From: Lutjanus erythropterus
Lineage: Eukaryota; Chordata; Actinopteri; Lutjaniformes; Lutjanidae
Assembly: GCA_020091685.1 (NCBI GenBank)
Contig: CM034605.1
Location: 8,363,019-8,427,018, forward strand
Direction of reading: 5' to 3'
DNA: 64,000 nt
A model generated the notes under the pieces. It saw only the letters and a program-made list of their open reading frames with translations. It did no database searches and was not told the DNA's origin. The position numbers were made by a program, and so were the translations under genes. Position 1 is the first letter of the stretch; every line of letters starts with the position of its first letter. Of this stretch, positions 12,931-24,900 are shown piece after piece.

Positions 12931-15900
12931 TCACTCTCTCTTTCTCCCATATATCTCCCCACATGCTCAGAAACACAAATGTGTACACACATGTACAGAA
13001 TGTACGCAAAGCATTTTTAAACGCCTCACATTTTCTCTTGCTCTCTTAGCAGAAATAAGGAATTATACAAGTGTCAACTTGCACTTTCCAACTCCTGTCG
13101 TTTCCCTAAACCCCAAACTCACTAAAGAGTCGGTCTGTGCACGGTCATTCAACAAAGCGGATAGCTATCAAAGTTTACAGTTGAGCGGGCCCAATCCATT
13201 TACACCGAATCTGCAATACTGAATCCCCTACTAACACACACACACACACACACACACACGCCCACACACTCTTTCTTTTTCCCTCAATGGCCGTCCAGCG
13301 ACCTTTCCCCATTCGTGGTGGATTGGGAGACCTTTCTGTCGGTTTTAAAAACGAGCGGGGCGGCTTGAAAGAGCGAGGCCCAAGCGAGGATCGCTCCAAA
13401 TGTCAATTTGAATGGTGGAGGCGAGTTTGGGCCTGAGAGGCTTTGACACATCTATTGACAGAGCGGCTTAGAATAACACAGTAGCCATGGTCGAATCACC
13501 GGCTTATTCTGTGGAGAGTGTAGCACACGTTTAGATTTTTTATTTTACTCAATTGTACCCATTCTCACAGAGACACACATGGACTTAGCTGTTGCAGGTA
13601 GACCAGGTAGACCTGTGCTTTTACCACTGATAAAGTTCACTGAATGTTCTGTGTGTATGCGTTTATTTGTGCTCAAGGTTCTTGTTACATGTCAGCCTGT
13701 CCTTTTTGTGCATGTTTTGTCTAATACCTACTCAGTGCTGTGTTACTCACTGATGTGTATCTACGAGTAACAGGAGCCAAAGCCTGGGCAAAAGATTAGG
13801 CTTTCATCAAAAGGAAGGGTCTCTTTACACGAGCAAATTGAATGGATATCCCAATTTGTTGAGCTAGAGAATGATCACACCCACCCTCGCTCAATCCCTC
13901 AGTCAACATTTGATTTCACTGAGCAGGTACATTCACTGCAGGAGGGCTCTTTGGGTTTTAGGCATTTAGCATTTTAAACTAAGTGTTGACATAGATTTTT
14001 ATGTGCATTTTGTGTGTTTCAGGGTTCATGTCCAACATGCAGAGGAACCAGGCTGGCTCGCAGTTTGCTTCTCCTCAGTCTGGACCACCTATGTCCCCCC
14101 ACCCCTCACCTGGGGGCCCATTGTATCCTGGGATGGGTCCCTACTCCCAGAGTGGCCCCTCAGGCCCTTATGGACCTCAAGGATCACAGTATGGACACCA
14201 AGGTTGGAGCCTGTTTGCCTAAATGGAGAGGAAATATTGCTTTAGCACACATTAATACTGGTTTTCACTGGTGCAGTTAAATTAAAAGCAAGAGAATTTC
14301 TTTATGGTCACAAAAAAGATCATAGGTTTGCAGTTTATTAATTGGGCTTAACAACGAAAAAAATATCTAAGATTATTTTGACTGATATTGCAATTGTGAC
14401 ATGATGTGTAATATTAGAAGGAATCATTCTCACTTTCATTGAAAAACATTTGAAAATGATCATGGTATAATCTTAGCGTGGATGTGTACAAACAAAGACA
14501 CTTTCGGGCCAGGATATTGCTGCAGCATGTCAGTATTTAATGTAAAATGGTATTTTGACACACATTTTGGCTTTTAAACACGTTGTGCTTCCTGCCTGCC
14601 CACCACTGTCTCATAACTGTCTGCAGACTAGGCCTATTTCGTGGAGCGGCACTGAGACACAGGAGAGCTGAGAAAAACTGGAGGGTTCAATACAGCTAAT
14701 AAGCTACAATAGTTTACTCCATTTTGGACTCCATTGCTGTCTTTTCTTTTAAAGGTCAGCCCTGTCAAGAAGTCAAGTTCACCAAGGATGAACTTCTCAC
14801 TACTAGCAAATATACTGATCTCTGTCATTCCATTGAAATGAATTGATTATGCTGCAAAAAGTTTGCCATTTACAAAAGGGGTGACCAGGCCTTAACACAC
14901 TATTTTTATTAATAATATATTTTGGCTGCCTATCACTTTTCATAATGCTTTAATGACAAATTCTTTGGGCCTAGGCACATTGAAACAACATAAAACAACT
15001 CCTGTCACTTTTCATCAGAAACAGAGGATGTAACTTTCAGGCCATAGTTTAAGAACGACTATTGAAAACTAAAAGTGAGAAAATTTCCCAGACGCTACAA
15101 TTCCTTTCAAACTTTACGATGAATTATTAATTATGAAAAAAGGCACTGTGTTGCCTGACTTTGTTGACTTTTACCCGACATCCGATTTGTTGAACAACTT
15201 GCTTTCTGACTCGACTTGTGGGAGTGATGAATACCACGTGTGTCATTCATTCAGAAGGGTTATAGAGAAGTTTGGCCTCAGATGGGAACGCCGCGTTTGT
15301 CTTTTTTGATGACTGTTGGCCCCCATTTCACAGTCACACTGGGCCTTGACATCAGTGTCATCGGTTTCAAAGAGAGTTTGCTAATGAGGAATACAAAGAG
15401 ACTCATTTTGAAAGACGTAGCCATCTTTCTGTCTATAACTTTATCTATCTCTTCCTACAACTCCCATACACACACAGATACAGTCTTCTCTTGTCCTGTG
15501 TGGTGGGTCTTTCTATGGGCATTGAAAAACCACACTTTCTGAAGGTGTGACTCTCAGAATATTCATGAGACACCTGAACCCTAGATGGACCTCTTGGCCC
15601 TCCTCATGATAAGATTATGAGGTGTCTCCAGACTGACACGGCAGACTGACACGTTGTGAGGTTCATCCACTGAATGAAGATGTCCGACCCTGTCCTCGGG
15701 TTCAATGTTTCAGTGTTCAAAAAGAGACCAGTGTTTTTCAAGTCTTTAGAGTAAAATATAGAGGTGTTTTTCATAGTTCTTTATTCATTTTTCCCTACTC
15801 AAACACGGTATAATATTGCACAGTTTCCTTCAAATATATGTGAGTTGCTTCTATAAACTTGCTGCAAGATATTGCATCCAAATAACAGCAGTGTCACACT

Positions 15901-18900
15901 TCCCGTACTGCTAAATCCCAAAATAGGGGCTTCTAAAATAGTTATTGCACTTTACTTGTGATTGAGACTGTCATGTCTTAAAAGCACACAGTCTCTTCTT
16001 CTATTAAGACATTTATTGTGTTTGACATGTAGAAATTCAGCACTCATTCATGTATATTGTCTGTCCAGTATTTACAACAAGATGCTGCAGAGTCACGTTT
16101 TATCTCACACACGAAGGGGGAAAACTGCTCTGAGAAGGAAGCTTTTTAACCCAAAATGCAAACATAACACTTCAAATATTAGTAATTTCACAGATCCATA
16201 ACTGTAGAACTGTAGAATTTAAAGGTATTTATCTAGTTAACATACTAGCTTTTATGCCCAGATAACTTCTCTGCTAATTCAAGCTGTCACTGCAGTTGTT
16301 CCAGGTACCGGATCAATAGCTCTTTGGCTCAGTTTACTACAGTATATCAGCCTGTTTGATGAGACATTTGGTAAATCAGTCGCATCAACCACCAATCCAA
16401 GCCTTTTCTGATGCTTAAAAAATTGCACATTCCAGGGAAATGTTGTTAAATTCCCTTCAGATACATGTTAGACACTTCTATAAACTTGTGCCAGGATATT
16501 GTACCCAAATAACAGCACTGTCACACTTTTCCTAATGCTAAATCCAAAAATAGGGGCTTCTAAAATAGTTATAGCACCTTACTTGTGATTGAGACTGTCA
16601 TGTCTTAAAAGCACACAGTCTCTTCTTCTATTAAGACATTTATTGTATTTGACATGTTGAAATTTACGTATATTGTCTGTCCTGTATTTACAACAAGATG
16701 CTGCACAGAGTCACGTTTTATCTCACACACGAAGAGAGAAATTGTGCTCCTTGAAAGAAGCTTTTCATACGAAGATACGAACACAAGGCTTCAAACATTA
16801 GTAATTTCACAGATCCAGTACTGTGAAACTTTTTAAAACAAAAGTATCTCAAGAGACTTGAAGTATATTGCTTCAAATTTTAATAAATGCGGCAACAGAA
16901 TATATCCAGTTAACCGACTAGATTTTAAGCCCAGCTAAGTTCTAGTTAATTCAAGCTGTCACTGCAGTTGTTCCAGGTACCGGATCAATAGCTCTTTGGC
17001 TCAGTTTACTACAGTATATCAGCCTGTTTGATGAGACAGTTGGTAAATCAGTCGCATCAACCATCAATCCAAGCCTTTTTTTGATACTTGAGAAAAAAAA
17101 AATATCACAGATTCCAGGAAATTTTGAAAAAAAAAAAAAAAAATAAAACAACTTTGGATCGCTCTCTATAATTAAGCATTCTCCACTCGCTTGTTTTCTC
17201 CAACGTACGACTCCCGGCCATCCAACAAACGTTGACATCTGCTGTTGTACTTCGTTTCCTGCCTTTGGCGACACACCAGACGAAACATTATGGTATTTTT
17301 TGGTAAATGTGTGCTTTAATGTGTCACCTTGATAAATGCGCCCATCCGTGCGTGTGTTTTTTCCCAAAATTGCGGCCTCTCCCTCGCATTTGTTAATGTT
17401 GATTAATAGCCCTAATGCATTTGGTATTTGGTCTCCCTTCTCCACCCACTCTTATCTCTTAATGTGACTTTGGCTGGGCTGACAGCCCAGTAAGCAGAGA
17501 GAAAAAGAGAAATAAAGTAAGCAGAGAGCGACAGCGAGGCGGACTAGCCTGGAAGACGCTCTGAAGGCAGATGAGCGTGAAATCTCACTGGGATGACAGG
17601 AGAGATGTTCCCTTCAGAAACAGAGAGCACCGCTCAGGCCCGCTGTCTTCTCATCACACACATATTCAGCATATATACCATACATAAGTTTGTATACTCC
17701 CATTCAAATTTAATACACTTTTAACTGACCTGCATCTGTCCTGCATTATTACTCAAGGATATGTTCAGACAGCTGCGAAGCAAGGGCCTAAAAGTGCCAC
17801 TTCTTGAGTGGCTTACATTTATATCTTACTGTCGTACTGTACTTTCAAGAACAAAACACACAAAAATATCCTACAACCTGCTGTATCTGCGTTTCCCAGT
17901 TTAGCAGGTACACCCAAGTAAAACCAATGCTGTCCAGTATAATTGTGTTGCAATGAACACTGCATTTGTGAAATTGTTTTAGAGAGTTTTTTATTCAGGC
18001 TTTTTTGGAGGCTGTAGTTTGTGGCGTTGTTGCATGGTTTTGCCTTATAGTGTGATGTGTTTCTAAATTTTGCCAGCCCTGTCATTGTGCGTAGTATGGA
18101 AGCCCCTTTCTGCCAATGTGATGAAAAAAAAAAGATCCTGTACTGTAAGTCATTATAATGAGAAACTCAATTGGAATAATGACTGAGACACAAAGTCATT
18201 ATTTTGACTAAGTTTCTCATTATTTTGAGATACTAAGTCATTAGAAAGTTTCTTATTTTAATGACTTAAATTAACTTTTTTCATTACAATGGCAGAAATG
18301 GGCTTCAGTAGGGCAGACAGTTTGATTGGCCAGGACAGTGCTTTGCTGGTTGACGTATTGCGAGACTTGAGTCTGGTTCAACTTTTTTGTTGGACCACCC
18401 ATACTTTGTTTCAGAAGGCCTGTGCACCTGCACTCTGTCAACACAATGGTCCTCCAACCTCGTCCTAATGTGAAAAAACTGTGAAATGGCCCTTTTAAAC
18501 TGGTGGCTGGAGGATTTTCCTCATATTTTTCCTCTTTTTGCGAACATGTCACCCTCATACGGACATTGTTAATACACAAAGAGGCACACACTCAGTTGGA
18601 AATATTAAAACTTTTCTCCCTATACCTTCAGTGCTGGAAACCATTCATAATGTATGGACTCCAGGACATAGCCAGGGCCCAGTTCTTATAGTGCCTGTCA
18701 GGGGCAGCGTAGGGTGAACAGGGCAAACAGCTGCTGGTCATTGTTCTTAATGACAGCTCCATATGCTTCCCTTCCCTCTCCCTAGTGCTCTAACAAATTA
18801 GCCAGCCATTAGCCAACACAGAAACATACTCCCAAGTTTCTGAACTCCGCTCTGCTGTTTTCCTTGGCTTGTCTGCCAATACGCTGGGAGAACCTAAAGA

Positions 18901-21900
18901 GAAACTTCTGGGGCCTTTAAGTTGTGTTTGTGTGCAATCATGCTTGCCACACACACCAACACTAACAGTTTGTAGCTCACCAAAGAGCATAAAAACTGTT
19001 TGTGGTTGTGTAACTCTTATCAGTGGCAGAAATGACTGTAGTACATAAGCTCCATCCAACATAACAGTTATGGTGATACATGAATCTGCAGGATACAGCC
19101 TTTCTACAAACACTACTAAAATATTTAGTAGTTATTTCCAGAGATCTTTGATTAGATAAGTCTACTTCCTAGACTGTAACCAAAGGTTTTCTACCAGATT
19201 GATGTAAAGTCGAACCCTGCCAAAGCTTTTCTCACTGTCTAAATGAGAGCTCTTACAGCGAGTGGACTGCCCAGTATTTCCAACAAATATTTAAGCCGCT
19301 AAATGTTTATGGCTGCCCTTTGAAAGCCCTCTTTATCCAAAGTTAAACTGATCTCATACTGTGTGTTGATATCAGGCTCTCCTCAGGACTCAAATGACTC
19401 CAACAGCTGTTTTCAAGACATGCATTTGGACATGGTACAGAGCCAGCGCGTTGAGAACAGTGGACACACAGACAGACAGGGGAGGAGGATATCAGGCCAT
19501 TACAGGAAAGAGATTTGGAGTCTGTCTCAGCTCCGCTCTCTCTCCCACCCATCGCATAGCCTCCCTCCGCCCCCCTCGTGGGGTTAAGCACTCCGCTGGT
19601 AATGACCATGCTTCAGACAGCACTTTTAAGCCTTGGTGCCTCGCTGGAGCCGCGGTGTAATTCAGCCAAAAAAGCCAGTGCCTTGGGGAGGGAGTGGAGT
19701 TTTTCGGAGGAAATTGACAGTGTATGGAGCTCGGCAGCCCCAAGGCGCACCCCAGCTCTGCTTAGGCTCAGACACCCTGCCGGGGAAGGTGCTGAGGTGG
19801 CTGGGAGAGGATGTAGGGGCCTCTGGCAAGAGAAGACGCTGCAAAAAAAAAACTATCCAACCCAGCAAGTCATACATTTATACTGCAGTCTAATACTAAG
19901 TCTTAAAACTGTATAAAGTGAAGTCAAGAGAAGAAATCAGCCATTTGTTTTCCTATGTAAATGATCTGTGTTGATATTATTGAAAGAACTGATCTGCCTA
20001 ATTTCGAGATATTTACACAGATGGAACTGCATTAGAAACCACTGAAATTAAATTTTCAGTAAAATAATGTTATACTTGATACAGAATGAAACAGGAAGTT
20101 GCTTTAAAAATATTTTTTAAAAATGCATGTGCATAAGACTGTTATTACACCTGTTATGAACATGAAAGAGTCTTTATGGAATCTTCAGAACTGTCCTTAA
20201 GTGTCCCCTTGTCAATTATTAATTTTTTATGTTTTGGTTTTTTTTTTTGTGAAATTTTTGAATTTTTGAGATGACAGCTTGACATCACGCGTGACAAAAA
20301 TGTTTTTTTGGGGAAGCTTTTCTGACTTTAATTACAGGTTGGCTGAAGATGTGACAAGAAAGGGGGAAAATATTGGGGGGATGACATGAAGCAAAGGGCC
20401 GTAGGTGGGAGTTGAACCCATAGCCACTGCAGAGGACTCACAGCCTCAGTCCATGGGGCAGATGCTCTACCAACAAAAATGTCTTTGTTATGGCAACGTG
20501 ACATTAACCAAGACAACATAATGTAACGTGAAAGTGGTACCATTTGGCCTACTTTACCAACAAGTAAACTAACTAACCGCTGTCTGTCCATCAGCTTACT
20601 CTGTAGGCTAAATCACCTTGGTACTGTACTCTCTCATCAAACTGGCTTTCTAACATTTAATACATCTCTATGACAAGTCCAAATGGTACCACTTTACTTC
20701 AAGTGCAGGAAATTATACTTGACACCATTACACAGGCATTTGACAGTGTAATAAACCTTAATTACATCTTTATGACAAGTCCAAAATGTACCCCTTTATT
20801 TGAGGTTGAGGAAAATATTCATGACACTCTTATAATGGTCTTAATACTGCCAAACAACCATAAAAACCAAAGACTAAACAGTTTCTTTGAGCTTGATACT
20901 ATCAGGTTGTCATGGGGAGGTCATGTAAAACAACTTTGCATTAAAAATGACGTAATTGACCAAATGAAAGTTAATAACAACAGTCATAAAGGTTGATAAA
21001 GACTCTCTCATGTTCATGACATGCATCATGGCATGGTTATGATAGTGTAATGCCTTATGTCTTATGCACATCCCTTCAAATAAGGAGCTACCTGTTGCAG
21101 CACCTATACTTAAGTTTAGCAAATGTAATTCCTGGGTAAGATGGAACGACATGAGTATCAGGGTGTCTTGTTCTTGTCAACACACTACATTTCTTTCTTG
21201 CCCACCTCCACAACTGAAACTGTCCTCCTCTAACCACTACCACATCCAAAAAAAAAAGTAAAAGAGAAAAATGCTGTTATTCATTTCTTTTATTTGTGTT
21301 CAGCCACATGTGGACATGGACAGTCTGCCCTGCTCCTGTCCTTGGCAGCTCAAGCATGCAGCCATGTAATCTGCGTTCCACTCCTTATTGATGGAGTTCA
21401 CAGATCCGGAGGGCGCGTTGGTGCACCATCATACCATACTCCACCGTCGCCGGGAGAATGACTGCCTCGGCTGTTAGCATTGGACGGTCCAGTCTGCTGA
21501 GGAAGCAGTAGACAGTAATCTGCTCGGTCACACTCCAGCTCTCCTGCGGGACTGCAGGGATTAAACCCGGCGCAGGATATAGCGTCCGCCGAATGCGTGA
21601 CCGTGCTGGGAATTTCCATGTAATTGTGAACGAAGCACCATGAGCTCTCCTTCTCCTTCTCCTCCCCTCCATCGTGCTATAAATACCACCAAGACTCCCC
21701 AAAGGCACTGAGTGCCCGAGAAGCAGGCAGGAAACCAAGACTCAGCCACAAGGACGCGAGAAGGGACAAATAAGAAATGACATCCTCCTTGTCCTCTTTT
21801 CCTCTTGTCCCTCCTTGATTGGTTGCCTGAGTAGTATGAGTAGCATGCAAAGTAGGTGAAGTAGATGACACACTTACGTGCATATATGCTACACTATACA

Positions 21901-24900
21901 TATCGCTAACACTGCAAATTTCTTTCTCCAGGCCTGTTTGTGCAAGTGGAATTTCTGAGCACTTGGAGCCTGTTTTTTCCTGGTATTAACATGCGTCTTG
22001 GGTGATCCGATCACAAGTGGACAGCTCTAAGTGCATATGTTCACACCTGGCATTGCAAATTGTCTCAAGTGTCCGCTTGTGATCTGATCTCACTTCACTG
22101 CCCTATATGCAGACACATAGCTACATCAATCTGTTTGCAAAGGCCAAATGCTTTGTTGTAAATTTAATTCTAATTTAAATTTAATTCTAACAGGCCTGAA
22201 TAATTTAAAAAAAATGTTGTAGAGAACATTTCATAAAGTTTGTAAAGTTTCTCCTAAGTCAGCAACTCACAAAATTGAGCGTTTTGTTTGTTTTAAGAAA
22301 GTCTCAGGACTTTCCACGCAGGCGACAAAGAAATAGTCTATATTTGTTTACTGTTTACTGTCAAATTTGACATTTCAGTTCAGTTCAGACATTAGATGAA
22401 AACCGTGTGTGACACAGAGTTGCCACTGATACAGCAATGCTGCAACAAACTGACAAGGAAAGAAACAGCTTTATGTATTGAATTTATTGCTGAATTTACA
22501 AGAAGGCACAAAGAACTAAGAATTTGCCCGAGCTGTTTCACTTCCCTCTATATGCAAATAAACATGTATATAATTTCAATTTGCAAAGGCCAAATGCATT
22601 GCTGTTTTTAACTGGTGGCCTAGTAGTAATACTCAACACACTAGGACAAACAGACACATTGTTTTCTACATAAAGAAAGAAACTTTAATGTATAATATTT
22701 GCATAATTTATAAGAAAGTCCAACTAATTAAGAATTTGTTGTTTACAGTGTTTAACAAAGTTTATTAAGTTGCTTCTTACTCTCACACCACGTCTCCATG
22801 CATCCTCAATTCATGCAGTGCATTAATGCCTGTACTTAATGCCTGTACTACGTGTAAACAGCTTTTTAGAATCTATATTTTAAAGTAGAAGTTAGCACAA
22901 AAAAGCCACCAGCTGCTCCCAACTCACAATACCTGTACAGTATGAAGCCACTGTGATGGCTAAGAGAGGGCACACAAATTTGTATTTACTTCCTCATTAA
23001 TGTTACCTGAAAGATCAAAGTTTGGAGGGACATTAAGAAACTGATCTTAACTATTCTGACTCGTCCTGCAGAAACTTGATTGAGCCATTTCTAACTATTT
23101 CTCATAAGATAATTTGGCCATGTTGCCAGTGACTCTAAATGATGTCTTAAAAAAACAATATAATACCAGGGATTCTTTTTTTTTTAAATTGTGTTTATTG
23201 GTCGTCGGATAAGTAAGTTCTACAGATAAGGACAATGAAAATAATGTTTTTGAGTTTTACAAATAGAGCAAAAGGGACAAAAAAATGAATAAATTACTGT
23301 AAAAGGATAAAGAATAAAAAAAAAAAAAAACAGACAAGAGCATAACCGAGAAAGACGGGGGATCAGTATCCTCAAGAATTCAAGATTTACGGATGTCATC
23401 TATGCAAAAAATAATTATAATTATCATGACAGTGACTTTAGGTCTGAAAGTTGCATGTATATGCAGAGTCACAAAGCATAAACCCGAGTGTCTCTCGTTT
23501 CAAGTGCTGTATGACATCTCTTAACCATAAAATAATACTATAGAGTCTGCCAATTTATGTTTTGTGTGTTTGAAGGTTGGAGAAGTAGAATTTGTCAGTT
23601 GCTGTTTGCAAACACACTGGAAAGATGGTTAGTTGTTGAGTCTAATTGCCAGGACATCAAAAACAGATGTTTTACGTTGGTAAAGTGTCCTGAGCACAGC
23701 AAAATAATGACAAAATAAGAAGCTACAGGCAGAGGGCGTGGTCTCTGTGGATGCAGGCGCCACCACACACTTCTGGTGGGTCGTGGGTGATGATAAGAGG
23801 GATTATTTCTGTATGAGTCAGTGCATTGTCTTATGGAAAAATCCTTTAAAGGCAAGATCGCAACCAGCTGAAAACTTCTCGCCTCAATCTCCCATTCCAA
23901 GCGTGTAGGTGAATCTACAGTGATTGTGAAAATTGCAGTACACATGATAGGCCATATCTAGAGTCAGTATTTGGTTTGTCCATTCTGGGCTACCGTAAAA
24001 CATGGTGGTGCAACATAATGGTCTCCGTGGAGGACGACCTGTACCTCTGTAGATATTAACAGCTCATTCTAAGGTAACAAAAACATTATTATTATCATAG
24101 TCAGATTATTGTACACTAATGAAAACACACTTATAAATATTATGGTCCATTTCTACCGTATTCTGCCAATAAATCCCCCCAAATCTTACACATTTAGCCT
24201 TTAATTGTAATATAAACATGATACATGTATTCTGTAGTCATCTGTATTTTGTCCCTTGCCTCCACAATGATCTAGTTTTCTCAACTAATGTAATCTGAGT
24301 GGCACCTCCAAAGCCTTAGAAAGCTGAATGACTCTTATGAAAATACCTAGAATTTCAGGGTTGAGCTCTCACTCATAAAAAATGGGTTAGTGCACTATCT
24401 GTCCTTGAAGAAGCGCTCTGGCGCAGCACCAATCCTTCAGGAAGTGAATCATTCTTGTCAGGACGGCGCAACACTCTCACAGGAAAGCTTAGTGTTAACC
24501 CAGTCCCACAGCTACTCCGTCTTTCCTTTGTCAGCCGAGGCAAACATAGCCCACAACTAGAACATTTTGAATGGTAGTGCATCAAGACATTCTCTTGATG
24601 CTGCGTGTCCACTTAATGACACAAACCTCCCCATTTAGATTTGGCTTTACCATCTCACCCCCCTCAGTAAAATCGAATACAGTCTCATGGAAACTTCCAG
24701 ACACTCACTCCCACTTTTGGGGCTTTTGGCCTGTCCGCCAAAATGGAAAAAAAGAAAAAAGAAAATGCAGATTGTCCAAATGGGACTGTGTGATATAAAC
24801 AACTCCCCGGGAGGTGAGCTGGAGCCTCAGTCTGTCACAGGGGCCAAAAACCACAGAGTGTCCGCCCAGGCTATTGAGAATGTATGGCAGGCAGCCATGA

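Larger units (their letters stand above)
8996..14022 (+). other. arid1b: arid1b intron (5.0 kb)
   Basis: It contains a TTAA-flanked MITE (9431-9812) preceded by a related internal fragment (about 9215-9430). It also contains a 300-bp segment present twice (11501-11797 and 12783-13131), CA and CT microsatellites, and CCAAT-containing degenerate repeats around 12170-12270. A GC-rich unique stretch lies at about 13270-13530. I see no exon. A TTTCAG acceptor closes it. Confidence 0.75.

Noticed and set aside
16951-17445. A 164-codon open frame on the - strand
   Set aside because: Part lies in the duplicated unit and part in a poly(A/T) run giving a Phe stretch. No domain was recognised.
20405-20478. 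A possible tRNA gene on the - strand
   Set aside because: A-box-like and B-box-like motifs are present but the cloverleaf arms do not pair well, and a SINE body follows. Annotated as a SINE instead.
23150-23345. A possible retroposed gene with a poly(A)-like tail on the - strand
   Set aside because: There is an AATAAA-like word and A/T runs, but no coding homology or clear borders, so no feature was called.
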